Of a DNA stretch of 63,379 nucleotides, positions 17,960-25,740 are shown in pieces (the stretch's first letter is position 1; each line of letters opens with the position of its first letter). The position numbers and the translations under genes were made by a program. The notes under the pieces are model-generated. The model was not told the origin of the DNA. It was given only the letters and a program-made list of their open reading frames with translations, and searched no databases. The DNA lies in NCBI GenBank assembly GCA_964390305.1, contig CAYMHT010000004.1, positions 1-63,379 on the forward strand, read 5' to 3'. This stretch comes from SKLM01 sp964390305. GTDB taxonomy: Bacteria > Chloroflexota > Anaerolineae > B4-G1.

Positions 17960-18511
17960 GTGGAGAACGAGCAGGGGCATCTGAGTCTGACGGCACGGGT
18001 GGAGAGTGTACTCTTCGTGGCTGAAGAGCCGGTCTCCGCCCATCGTCTGGCGGAGGCATTGGAGGTTACCCCGGGTCAGATCGAACGAGCCCTCGATGCC
18101 CTGGCAGGAAACTACGATGGAAGCGGCCTGCGGCTGCAGCGGGTAAACGGCCGTGTGCAGCTCACTACGGCGCCGGAGGCCGCTCCTTACGTCGAGCGCT
18201 TCCTTGGGCTGGAGGCGCGCGTGTATCTCTCGCAGGCTGCGCTCGAGGCCCTGGCAATCGTAGCCTATCGTCAGCCGATCACACGTCCGGAGATCGAGGA
18301 GATTCGCGGCGTTGGGTCGGACAGTGTTCTGCGCACGCTTCTGAGTGCCGGTCTGGTGGATCGCGTGGGTCGTGCCGACGGGGTCGGGCGTCCGTTCCTC
18401 TACGGGACGACCGCGGAGTTCCTGCAGCACTTCGGACTCCAGAGTCTTGACGAGTTGCCCCCTTTGGAGCAACTCGAAGAGGATCTGGACATGGTACGAA
18501 AGTCCTCTTGA
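17960..18511 (+). CDS. scpB: Segregation and condensation protein B
   Basis: ScpB is the winged-helix kleisin-associated subunit of SMC-ScpAB, which compacts and segregates the chromosome. The 183-residue protein has tandem winged helices. WH1 starts LTARVESVLFVAEEPVSAHRLAEALEV. WH2 contains LSQAALEALAIVAYRQPITRPEIEEIRGVGSDSVLRTLL, the strongest family signature, then VGRPFLYGTTAEFLQHFGL. The GTG at 17960 gives the normal start. An upstream TTG-initiated extension at 17891 would overlap amaP. No scpA is adjacent, although scpA and scpB are often paired, so scpA must lie elsewhere. Confidence 0.93.
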   Translation: MENEQGHLSLTARVESVLFVAEEPVSAHRLAEALEVTPGQIERALDALAGNYDGSGLRLQRVNGRVQLTTAPEAAPYVERFLGLEARVYLSQAALEALAIVAYRQPITRPEIEEIRGVGSDSVLRTLLSAGLVDRVGRADGVGRPFLYGTTAEFLQHFGLQSLDELPPLEQLEEDLDMVRKSS

Positions 18512-18599
18512 TTCTCCTCCTCTCTCCTGATAGACTTCTATCGTCTCCTGTGCTGTTTACGTCGACTGACTGCGACGCACTCACTCTGCGGAGGCGGTA

Positions 18600-19028
18600 G
18601 TGCCTGCCTATGTTCTGATTCTTGACGATAGCTCGGCCATGGTAAACACGCTGGACAGTATTCTCACAAGCCACGGGTGCCGGGTGGAGGCCTATGGCGA
18701 CGGCGAGGCGTGCTGGCAGCGCCTGGCAGCTGCCGCAAACGGCAGAATCCCCGTCCCGGATTTGTTGTTGTTTGATCTGAACGTGCCCGGCCTGGACGGA
18801 TTGGGGCTTCTTAGTCGGATCCGCGCCGAGGAGCGCCTTGCACGGATGCCGGTGATCGTTCTCACCGCGGAGACAGACGCGCAGACCCGCGCGAAGGCCC
18901 TGGTAGCGGGGGCGACCGACTATCTGTCCAAGCCGGTTGAGCTTTCTGAGCTTCTGGACCGCGTGGGGATGCTCGCAGCAAGGCGACAGCTAACGCATTC
19001 CTTTTTCCGAAGCGGGCAACGCCTGTAG
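18600..19028 (+). CDS. Stand-alone response-regulator receiver protein
   Basis: This 142-residue CheY-like domain has no output domain. Acidic pocket DD (9-10) and phospho-acceptor D59 in LLLFDLNVPGLDG are followed by the VLTAET and KPVEL motifs. The terminal 20 residues are basic/aromatic (QLTHSFFRSGQRL). The GTG start follows GCGGAGGCGGTA. No kinase is adjacent. It is probably a phosphorelay intermediate or a partner for a distant hybrid kinase. Confidence 0.9.
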   Translation: MPAYVLILDDSSAMVNTLDSILTSHGCRVEAYGDGEACWQRLAAAANGRIPVPDLLLFDLNVPGLDGLGLLSRIRAEERLARMPVIVLTAETDAQTRAKALVAGATDYLSKPVELSELLDRVGMLAARRQLTHSFFRSGQRL

Positions 19029-19062
19029 TTGTCCTCGCGCCGCTCGCAGCGCCCGCGACGCG

Positions 19063-19305
19063 CTAGGGGCCAGATTCCTCCTCGATCAGATGGCGTGCCC
19101 TCTCAGCGTGATTCCTGGGCACCAGGACTCGCACCTCCCCCAGCCCGTCTACGGTGATGCCGATGACCGGACCAACGCTCTCGTAGTCCAAGAGCACGGG
19201 GATACCCGCTGCTTCCAGCTTGGCCTTGATCACCTGTGCTCTGATGAGGCCTGCAGCGGTGTATATTGTGGTCAGATTTGAGAAGCGTGATGATTCTCGT
19301 TTCAT
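19063..19305 (-). CDS. DUF2007 domain protein
   Basis: This 80-residue protein has the DUF2007 core: TIYTAAGLIRAQVIKAKLEAAGIPVLLDYE, then GLGEVRVLVPRNHAERARHLIEEE. These small ferredoxin-like domains are annotated as putative signal-transducing proteins, and their ligand is unknown. I chose the start MKRESSRF at 19305 because AAAGGAGG stands 6 bases upstream. It is divergent from the next unit across about 115 bp. Confidence 0.88.
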   Translation of the reverse strand: MKRESSRFSNLTTIYTAAGLIRAQVIKAKLEAAGIPVLLDYESVGPVIGITVDGLGEVRVLVPRNHAERARHLIEEESGP

Positions 19306-19351
19306 CGGCGACCTCCTTTGCCTCTGAACAGTGTCCTTCAAATGAATACAT

Positions 19352-19379
19352 TTGTCAAACGGCCTGGAGATGGTATAAT
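19352..19379 (+). promoter_or_regulatory. Promoter of the unknown two-gene unit
   Basis: TTGTCA, 16 bases, then TATAAT. The start would be near 19386, leaving a 36-nt leader with GGAGG before the TTG start codon. Confidence 0.75.
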
Positions 19380-19421
19380 TCGCGCTGTTGTCTTGATGAA
19401 CCACACGGAGGAAATCACAAG

Positions 19422-21002
19422 TTGATTCGAAGGCAGACTCAGACTTCGGACTACTGGGCCGACTACGCGATCACCTCTGAGGATCTTCAGTATCTGAGCA
19501 CTCTGCTGGTTGAGGACGAACTCCCCCGTTCCACGGAGGAGTTGTCTCATGCATTGGTCGTGCACCATGCGCGCCAGGAGAAGGCAGTCATAGAGCGTGC
19601 GCTTTCCAAGGGAACTCCCTACCGCCCGAAGGAAAGCTATCAGCCTGGCGAGCGCGTGGTCTTCCCGGCGCTCGATTACCGCTCGGGTGAGGTTGTAGCT
19701 GTTCGGCCTGGTCATAACCCGGAATATGATCCGTTCAAGGTGATCAAGGTCAGGTTTGACGGCGGGGAGGAGCGGGAGTTCGCGGCTGAATTTGAGAACG
19801 GGCATCCGCTCAACCAAACCGAGTCAGGCGCTGCGGGTACGGAGGAGCTCCGTTCGCCTGAGGAACTGGCCTCGTCGTACACGCCCTTAATTGAGGACAA
19901 ACTCGAGGAACGCCTCGAGTCGGAAACCGATTTTATCCGCTTGGCGGATAAATGGTTCCGGCGGGATCTGTTGGTCGAGGTGCACGCAGGCCATTTGAAC
20001 CTGGCGGAGGCGGTGCTCGACGTGGCTGATGGAGGCCCTCTACCCACCGAGGCGCTCCTGGGCGACGTTGAGTTACCCGAAGACATCTCGCCTCAGCTGC
20101 GCATCTTCTCCTTGAACTACGCGCTTCAGCAGGATGAGCGGTTCGATGAGGTCGGGCCGGCTGGGGAGGTGCTCTGGTACCTGAATCGACTGGAGCCGGA
20201 ATCGATTAAGGAGACCCCGATCTACCTCGAGTATGAGCCTCTGGCGTACGAGCCGCCGTTGCTGACGAGTGAGATGCGGTCCCTGGAGCGTCAGCTGGAT
20301 GACGAATGGTCTGATCTCGAGCCTCCACGTGAGGTTTCGGAACCGGTGGAGATCGTGCTCATCTACCCCCACTGGAGGTGTGGCACCCTTCCGCTCTCGA
20401 ATCGATTGTCACACGTCTTTCCGTCTGCGCGCACGGATCGCATCCGGTTCACTCTCGTCGACGGAGACACCGGCGAGGAGATGCCGGGTTGGGTGGTCCA
20501 GAAAGGGCGCTACGTCTATGGGCTGAAGGAGTGGTACCGGGACAACGACATTCCCGTGGGGGCCTATCTGGAGATCTCGCGCGGTGACGGGCCGGATGAG
20601 GTCATCGTTTCGCCTCGTAATCGGCGAGGGCGGAGGGAGTGGGTCCGCGTGGCCATGCTCAGGCAAGGTAGTCTTGTCTTTGAGATGCACAAGGAAGAGA
20701 TCGCGTGCGATTATGATGAGCTTATGGTGCTGGCGACCGCCGATCTGGAGGGGTTGGAGAAGCTGTGGAAGCGCGTTCGAAAGGAGGACCTGTCCCTCGC
20801 CCAGGTCGTTGAGGAGGTGTTCCCAGAGCTGGTTAAGCTCAGCCCGCAGGGCAACGTCCACGCGGCGACGCTATATAGCGCGGCAAACGTCATGATGCGC
20901 ACCCCACCGGGTCCCTTGCTTGAGGTGCTGGTTACCAGCGACAGGTACGCTCCGGTGGGGGACAATTATTGGGTGCTGCACACCGGCTCGAGTGGAGCAT
21001 AG
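19422..21002 (+). CDS. Large unrecognised protein, first gene of a self-contained bicistron
   Basis: I do not recognise this 526-residue soluble acidic protein. The TTG start at 19422 follows CGGAGGAAATCACAAG. Visible pieces are an N-terminal helical part (about 10-60, ITSEDLQYLSTLLVEDELPRSTEEL) and a small beta-barrel-like segment (about 72-120). That segment reads QPGERVVFPALDYRSGEVVAV and resembles CarD/Tudor-type barrels in rhythm only. A Glu-rich middle follows. A conserved-looking beta-rich block (about 340-395) has FTLVDGDTGEEMPGW, then GLKEWYRDNDIPVGAYLEISRG, whose pattern recalls B3-like pseudobarrels. The C-terminal helical region contains LEGLEKLWKRVRKEDLSLAQVVEEVFPEL. There is no signal peptide or TM segment. 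It is followed after 9 bases by a second unknown gene and then a strong terminator. Role inferred: nucleic-acid-associated, unproven. Confidence 0.75.
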   Translation: MIRRQTQTSDYWADYAITSEDLQYLSTLLVEDELPRSTEELSHALVVHHARQEKAVIERALSKGTPYRPKESYQPGERVVFPALDYRSGEVVAVRPGHNPEYDPFKVIKVRFDGGEEREFAAEFENGHPLNQTESGAAGTEELRSPEELASSYTPLIEDKLEERLESETDFIRLADKWFRRDLLVEVHAGHLNLAEAVLDVADGGPLPTEALLGDVELPEDISPQLRIFSLNYALQQDERFDEVGPAGEVLWYLNRLEPESIKETPIYLEYEPLAYEPPLLTSEMRSLERQLDDEWSDLEPPREVSEPVEIVLIYPHWRCGTLPLSNRLSHVFPSARTDRIRFTLVDGDTGEEMPGWVVQKGRYVYGLKEWYRDNDIPVGAYLEISRGDGPDEVIVSPRNRRGRREWVRVAMLRQGSLVFEMHKEEIACDYDELMVLATADLEGLEKLWKRVRKEDLSLAQVVEEVFPELVKLSPQGNVHAATLYSAANVMMRTPPGPLLEVLVTSDRYAPVGDNYWVLHTGSSGA

Positions 21003-21011
21003 GTTCTAGCT

Positions 21012-21458
21012 ATGGCTGAGATGACGATTCCGGCATCGCTCCGAGAACTGGTGAGGCCGACCCTGGATACCCCTTTTCACATTGACTATGATTGGTGGGA
21101 GCGGAAGGACCTCGATATCAGCGTTGAACTCCGATCTCACCTCTGCAAGGAGCACCGAGAGGCTTTCGGACGGGAGTTTGACGCCGAAGAGAAGATCGAC
21201 TGGATTGACGATAGAACGGGCGAAGTACGACGCGTGAACGGTCTGCAGCATGTCTTGCGCATCCACTGTAGTCAACAGGATGACTACATCAACGACGGCC
21301 TGCCGTTGATTGACGCGGTCTTTCGGGCGTTCCTGGCCGGAGGTAACAAGCCCCTGACGCCCAGGGAGCTGGGCAGCATTACGGGACGGTATCCTGAGCG
21401 GATCCTCCGGACGTTAGCCGGACGCCGAGTCTACAAGGGGATTCGGCCCGTTCGATAG
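21012..21458 (+). CDS. Unrecognised partner protein with a possible winged-helix C-terminus
   Basis: This 148-residue protein starts at ATG 21012, nine bases after the large partner's stop. The middle (about 20-80) is rich in acidic and aromatic residues (FHIDYDWWERKDLDISVELRSHL, then EKIDWIDDRTGEVRRVNGLQHVL). The C-terminus (about 98-148) reads GGNKPLTPRELGSITGRYPERILRTLAGRRVYKGI. This has the helix-turn-helix look of HARE or winged-helix modules, including a basic last stretch. I know no family name. The gene order, short spacing and shared terminator suggest the two proteins act together. Confidence 0.75.
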   Translation: MAEMTIPASLRELVRPTLDTPFHIDYDWWERKDLDISVELRSHLCKEHREAFGREFDAEEKIDWIDDRTGEVRRVNGLQHVLRIHCSQQDDYINDGLPLIDAVFRAFLAGGNKPLTPRELGSITGRYPERILRTLAGRRVYKGIRPVR

Positions 21459-21479
21459 CTGTCCGCGGCTTCGACGATC

Positions 21480-21515
21480 AGCGCCACGATTGCTGTCGTG
21501 GCGCTTCGCTTTTTT
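21480..21515 (+). terminator. Strong rho-independent terminator of the two-gene unit
   Basis: A perfect 10-bp stem (AGCGCCACGA, 21480-21489, with TCGTGGCGCT, 21496-21505) has a 6-base loop and is followed by TCGC and six T. Confidence 0.9.
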
Positions 21516-21573
21516 GTGCAGGCATACGACACGATTAATCGCCAACCCTGAAGTCCCCTGCCAGGCCGATTGC

Positions 21574-21602
21574 TTGACAGCGGGGTGCCCTCGGGTTAGA
21601 AT
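21574..21602 (+). promoter_or_regulatory. Promoter of the tRNA-Arg gene
   Basis: A consensus TTGACA, 17 bases, then TAGAAT. Transcription would begin about 8 bases before the tRNA 5' end. Confidence 0.85.
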
Positions 21603-21616
21603 GCTTGTGAGACAGA

Positions 21617-21690
21617 GCCCCAGTAGCTCAACTGGATAGAGCATCGGACTTCTAATCCGAGGGCTGCAGGTTCAAGTCCTGCCTGGGGTA
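21617..21690 (+). tRNA. tRNA-Arg (anticodon TCT)
   Basis: A 74-nt cloverleaf. The acceptor is GCCCCAG with CTGGGGT and discriminator A. The D-arm has AGCTCAACTGGATAGAGC. The anticodon stem TCGGA/TCCGA holds loop CTTCTAA with anticodon TCT at positions 34-36. The T-arm is GCAGG TTCAAGT CCTGC. CCA is not encoded. It reads AGA codons, which are rare in this GC-rich window. It is a single gene with its own promoter and terminator. Confidence 0.97.
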
Positions 21691-21738
21691 CTCGCGTATG
21701 GGGCGCAGGTCCTCGCCTTTGACCAAGTTCGCTGCTCA

Positions 21739-21765
21739 GGGCACATCAACGTGTGCCCTTTTCTG
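21739..21765 (+). terminator. Terminator downstream of tRNA-Arg
   Basis: GGGCACA (21739-21745) pairs with TGTGCCC (21752-21758) across a 6-base loop, followed by TTTTCTGTTT. Confidence 0.8.
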
Positions 21766-21804
21766 TTTGAATGACAGCCAGGCGTGCATGAACGGGAGGG
21801 AGCG

Positions 21805-23472
21805 ATGAAGGTCGTCACCGTGGATGAGATGCAGCGCATCGAAGCTGACGCAGACGCTAACGGGCATTCCTACTCGGCGATGATGGAGCAGGCCGGTAGG
21901 GCGGTTGCCCAGGCGATTGCCGCGAGGCGACGCGTACGCGACAAGCGAGCGCTAGTTATGGTCGGCCCGGGCAACAACGGTGGCGATGGACTGGTAGCGG
22001 CGCGCTATCTCAGCGAAGCGGGTGCTCACGTAACCTGCTACCTGTACAAGGAACGCAACCCCGTTGAGGACGACAACTTCCGTCTGGTCCTGGAGGGAGA
22101 TGTGCGCGCCGTCTCTGCCACAGACGACGAAGAATGGCAGAGACTCCGAGAACTGGTTGCTGAGGTCGACATCTTGGTAGATGCGCTGTTAGGGACGGGT
22201 ACGCGGTTGCCCTTACGGGGCAAGCTCGCTGATATGCTGGCTGTCGTCCGCCCGATTGTCGCTGACCGCAGACGACCCTCCGCTGGCGCTCTTGAGCCTC
22301 TGATTCCCCGCCCGGTGCTGGGTGGAGCCGAAGGGATTCTCGTCGTCGGCGTAGACGGCCCGACGGGGCTGGCATACGAGACTGGTGAGCTTGACGAGCT
22401 AGCAATACCTGTTGATCTTACGGTTACGTTCGCCTATCCCAAGGTCGGGCACTTCCGTTTCCCGGGTGCTGGAGCGGTTGGCGAGTTGCTGGTAGCCGAC
22501 ATCGGCATCGACCCGGCTTTGTCGGAGGATGTCACCCTGGAGGTGGTCACTCCGGCGATGGTCCGCGACTGGCTCCCTCTCCGTCCGCTCGATGCGCACA
22601 AGGGCACCTTCGGCAAAGCCATGGTCGTCGCTGGCTCGGTCAACTACACCGGTGCAGCTTACCTGGCCGGTGCTGCGGCAACCCGGGCGGGGGCTGGCTT
22701 GGTCACCGTGGCCTTGCCAGGAGCGATTCACAGGGTCGTTGCGTCTCGCTTGGCGGAGGCGACCTACGTGCTGCTTCCTGACGCCATGGGAGTGCTCAGT
22801 GCAGACGGGGCCGACGTTTTGCGGAACGAGCTAGAGGGATACGACGCGCTCTTGGTAGGCCCAGGTCTCGGTCACCAGAAAGAGACCGCGACCTTCATCG
22901 ATAGGCTACTGGGAGGCGGTGAGAAGCGGCGATCGTTGGGATTTCTGAGCGGCGAGGCGAATGCGCCGGTCCGCCACGACCTTCCTTCCCTGGTGGTGGA
23001 TGCCGATGGACTGAATATCTTATCCGAGATGGACCGTGGTCCTGAGCGACTCCCCCCTGGCAGTATCCTTACGCCTCATCCAGGCGAGATGGCCCGTCTG
23101 ACGGGCGGTTCCGTCGCCGACGTGCAGAAGGACCGACTGGAAGTCGCTCGGTCGTCGGCTGCTGAGTGGGGGCAGGTCATCGTGTTGAAGGGTGCGTATA
23201 CGGTCGTAGCCGGACCGGATGGGAGGACTGCCCTTGAACCCTTCGCCAATTCTGGGTTGGCGACGGCCGGCACTGGCGATGTGCTCGCTGGCACGATCGC
23301 TGCCCTGCGGGCACAGGGCGTCGCGGCCTTCGAGGCGGCGGCGGCGGGGGCGTATGTCCATGGGTTGGCCGGCGAACTGGCGCGTGAGAGGGCTGGCGCG
23401 GTGGGAATGGTGGCCGGAGATGTGCTGGCTCGTCTGCCAGAGGCGCTGCAGCGCGTCGGTGCCGCCGAGTGA
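21805..23472 (+). CDS. nnrD: Bifunctional NAD(P)HX epimerase/dehydratase
   Basis: This protein repairs hydrated NAD(P)H. The N-terminal half (about 1-220) is the YjeF-N epimerase, with VDEMQRIEADADANG, VGPGNNGGDGLVAARYL and DALLGTG. The C-terminal half (about 245-555) is the ADP/ATP-dependent dehydratase. It has HKGTFGKAMVVAGS, LLVGPGLG, VLKGAYTVVAGPDG and the signature NSGLATAGTGDVLAGTIAALRAQG. The length (555 residues) is slightly above the usual 490-520. The excess lies in an insert (about 155-175, VRPIVADRRRPSAGALEPLIPRP) within the epimerase half and another near 375-390. ATG 21805 has GGGAGGGA upstream and is preferred over the ATG at 21784. Confidence 0.95.
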   Translation: MKVVTVDEMQRIEADADANGHSYSAMMEQAGRAVAQAIAARRRVRDKRALVMVGPGNNGGDGLVAARYLSEAGAHVTCYLYKERNPVEDDNFRLVLEGDVRAVSATDDEEWQRLRELVAEVDILVDALLGTGTRLPLRGKLADMLAVVRPIVADRRRPSAGALEPLIPRPVLGGAEGILVVGVDGPTGLAYETGELDELAIPVDLTVTFAYPKVGHFRFPGAGAVGELLVADIGIDPALSEDVTLEVVTPAMVRDWLPLRPLDAHKGTFGKAMVVAGSVNYTGAAYLAGAAATRAGAGLVTVALPGAIHRVVASRLAEATYVLLPDAMGVLSADGADVLRNELEGYDALLVGPGLGHQKETATFIDRLLGGGEKRRSLGFLSGEANAPVRHDLPSLVVDADGLNILSEMDRGPERLPPGSILTPHPGEMARLTGGSVADVQKDRLEVARSSAAEWGQVIVLKGAYTVVAGPDGRTALEPFANSGLATAGTGDVLAGTIAALRAQGVAAFEAAAAGAYVHGLAGELARERAGAVGMVAGDVLARLPEALQRVGAAE

Positions 23473-23493
23473 CCCCCCCGCACAGAAAGGCGA

Positions 23494-23523
23494 ACGTCCC
23501 TTCGGGATGAAGGGACGTCTTTT
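23494..23523 (+). terminator. Terminator downstream of nnrD
   Basis: The arms ACGTCCCTTC (23494-23503) and GAAGGGACGT (23509-23518) form a perfect 10-bp stem with loop GGGAT, followed by CTTTTCC. Confidence 0.8.
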
Positions 23524-23718
23524 CCCTGGCCAGGGCGCTTAGGCAAAGACCCTGCCAATCCATTGTAAGGCCATCGGGGGGATGCCGCCCGGCAGCCTCT
23601 CAGCGAAGCAGGTCCCGCGTTGTCCCTGGCTGGCGGCGCCAGCGCAGGCACCCTTTACCCGCCACAGCTTCACCGGGCTCTTCCCGGCCTGCGCTCTTGT
23701 GTTCTCGGTCCAGCTCGT

Positions 23719-24081
23719 CTAAGCGGCTTCTGCTTCTCCCTCAGCTGGCGCTTCTTCTGCGACCTCCTGGGCAGCCCGCTTTGTCTCCTCGACCGCCTTC
23801 GTCATCTGCTCCTGCGCCTCCTTCAGAACCTTCTGACTGCGGCGCTGGGTCTCCTCTGCGCGGCGCCTGATGTCCGCGGCGACGGCCTCGGCCTTAGCGC
23901 GGGCTTCGGTCAAGGTCTCTTCTGCTTGCGTGCGAAGCTCAGTGCTTCGCTTCCGGATTTCCTCTCGTGTCTCTTCTCCCGACTGAGGGGCCAAGAGCAG
24001 CGCCGCCGCTGCACCCACCAATCCGCCCATCAAGAAGCCAGAGAAGAACGCACCGAACTCACTACCGTTATTGTTGCTCAT
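23719..24081 (-). CDS. YtxH-like general stress protein
   Basis: This 120-residue protein has an N-terminal glycine-rich hydrophobic segment (FGAFFSGFLMGGLVGAAAALLLAPQSGEETREEI) typical of YtxH/DUF4745. A long charged coiled-coil follows with Ala/Glu/Arg repeats (about 35-110), ending in an acidic Ala/Glu tail. I chose the start SNNNGSEF at 24081 because GAGGAGG lies 6 bases upstream. It is probably membrane-inserted with a cytosolic coiled coil. It follows a two-TM protein with which it may be co-transcribed. Confidence 0.85.
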   Translation of the reverse strand: MSNNNGSEFGAFFSGFLMGGLVGAAAALLLAPQSGEETREEIRKRSTELRTQAEETLTEARAKAEAVAADIRRRAEETQRRSQKVLKEAQEQMTKAVEETKRAAQEVAEEAPAEGEAEAA

Positions 24082-24128
24082 CGAATACCTCCTCTTCCTT
24101 CGTGCCAAGCGCGAACGATCTAATCGAA

Positions 24129-24650
24129 CTAGGTCCCGTCGTCGCCTTTGCGCAGCCGGGTGATCTCCCTAAGGACGCGACGTGCACCGGCCAGATTGCT
24201 CGACCACTTCATCACCGGCGATACCACGTTATGGCTGACAAACTTGGTCGTGCCCCGCACTGTTGTCATCGTTTCATTTGCCGCCTCGAGCATGGGCCTG
24301 ATCTCATCTCTCAGCAATACAATTAGCGACTGAAGCTGTAGCATCAAGATGATCAGCAGCACCCCGATGATCAAGGTCTCGAACGCCACGAACACGATGG
24401 CTGCATCGCGCAGTAGCGCGACCACAACGCCGCCAGGACTCGGCCCAACATCTGCTCTTGCCGCTTGATAGGCGTTGATTGAGAGGAAGACCATCACCAC
24501 AACCAGGCCCATCAGGAGCAGGGCGGCGATGACCGCGCCGGCGATGAACCAGCGGCGTGCGCGCCGCTCTGCAGACGACTCTTCGCTTACCTCTGGCTGC
24601 GACGATAGAGGAAGATCCGCTCCGACCTCCTCTTGAGTTCGATCTTTCAT
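24129..24650 (-). CDS. Two-pass membrane protein of unknown function
   Basis: This 173-residue protein has a charged N-terminus (1-33) and TM1 (about 34-57). TM2 (about 83-107) has IVFVAFETLIIGVLLIILML. A cytosolic helix (about 115-170) contains TTKFVSHNVVSPVMKWSSNLAGARRVLREI. Its position before a YtxH-like gene suggests a joint stress or envelope role. I cannot name a family. The HNVVSPVMK segment is reminiscent of DUF948-like proteins, which often precede YtxH genes. Confidence 0.7.
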   Translation of the reverse strand: MKDRTQEEVGADLPLSSQPEVSEESSAERRARRWFIAGAVIAALLLMGLVVVMVFLSINAYQAARADVGPSPGGVVVALLRDAAIVFVAFETLIIGVLLIILMLQLQSLIVLLRDEIRPMLEAANETMTTVRGTTKFVSHNVVSPVMKWSSNLAGARRVLREITRLRKGDDGT

Positions 24651-24660
24651 GACTAGTCAA

Positions 24661-25740
24661 TTATAGCATAGAATTTTGAGCTTCACAAATCGTACCGCCA
24701 CCCAACACGACGTCACCCCTGTACAGTACCAGAGACTGGCCGGGCGTGATGGCCCGCTGCATCGCGTCAAAGCGCACTTGAGCTCGGTTGCCCGGCAGAG
24801 GCTGTACGGTGACGGGGGCCGGTTGGGCTCGATAGCGAATCTGCGCTTCACCACGGAAGACAGTCGCTGGTTTCTGTCCACTGATGTAATGCATCTTCTC
24901 CACCAGACAGCCGCCCGCTCCTAGCTCCGCTGCTGTTCCAACGATGAGGGCGTTCTCCTCTGGCCTGATGCCGATGACATAGAATGGCTCCGACGCCGAG
25001 ATCCCCAGGCCCTTTCGCTGCCCGATCGTATACGCGGCAAGCCCCCGGTGCCGGCCCACCAGACGGCCCTCGCTGTCGCGGATCGGTCCCGGCTTCAGCG
25101 CGCCCGGAGCATGCTTGGCCAGAAATCGGCGATAGTCCCCATTCCCCAGAAAGCAGATGTCATGGCTCTCAGCCCGGTCTGCCACGGGCAGGCCGTTCCT
25201 CCTGGCGATGTCGCGAACGGCCTCCTTCTTCAGTTCGCCTAGAGGGAAGAGGACGTGCCTCAGTTGCTTCTGGGTCAGAGTATGGAGGAAGTACGATTGG
25301 TCCTTGACCGCGTCCCGACCACGCAAGAGCCGGTAGCGTCCGTCGACTTGGTCCACGCGTGCGTAGTGTCCTGTGGCCAAATTGTCGGCTCCCTCTGCCA
25401 GGGCACACTCCATCAGCAGCCCAAAGCGAACCAGACGATTACAGGGGATACACGGGTTTGGCGTTCGACCGGCAGCATACTCGGCGATGAAATAGTCGAC
25501 AACGTCTCTCTGGAAGGCACGTTGGGCGTCGATCAATCGAAACGGGATGCCAATTTGTTCGCTGATGGCACGCGCCCGATCTATAGCTTCGGGGGTCGGT
25601 ACAGCGCTCCCATCCCGCCCCCCTCGCAGGCGAAGGGTCATCGCGCTGAGTTCGTACCCACGCTCCGCAAGGAGCGCCGCTGCGACGGCGCTGTCCACCC
25701 CCCCGCTCAGCGCGACTGCGACTTGCGACGGGTCAGTCAT
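24661..25740 (-). CDS. mnmA: tRNA-specific 2-thiouridylase MnmA
   Basis: This enzyme puts sulfur on C2 of U34 in tRNA-Lys, -Glu and -Gln, using ATP and a persulfide. The 359-residue protein shows the PP-loop VAVALSGGVDSAVAAALL and the cysteine pair (C in TPNPCIPCNR and C in ESHDICFLG). The LATGHYARVDQ segment and the C-terminal barrel with GLGISASEPFYVIGI are also present. ATG 25740 overlaps the upstream cysteine desulfurase stop by 4 bases (ATGA). That upstream enzyme is the natural sulfur donor. Confidence 0.95.
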   Translation of the reverse strand: MTDPSQVAVALSGGVDSAVAAALLAERGYELSAMTLRLRGGRDGSAVPTPEAIDRARAISEQIGIPFRLIDAQRAFQRDVVDYFIAEYAAGRTPNPCIPCNRLVRFGLLMECALAEGADNLATGHYARVDQVDGRYRLLRGRDAVKDQSYFLHTLTQKQLRHVLFPLGELKKEAVRDIARRNGLPVADRAESHDICFLGNGDYRRFLAKHAPGALKPGPIRDSEGRLVGRHRGLAAYTIGQRKGLGISASEPFYVIGIRPEENALIVGTAAELGAGGCLVEKMHYISGQKPATVFRGEAQIRYRAQPAPVTVQPLPGNRAQVRFDAMQRAITPGQSLVLYRGDVVLGGGTICEAQNSML

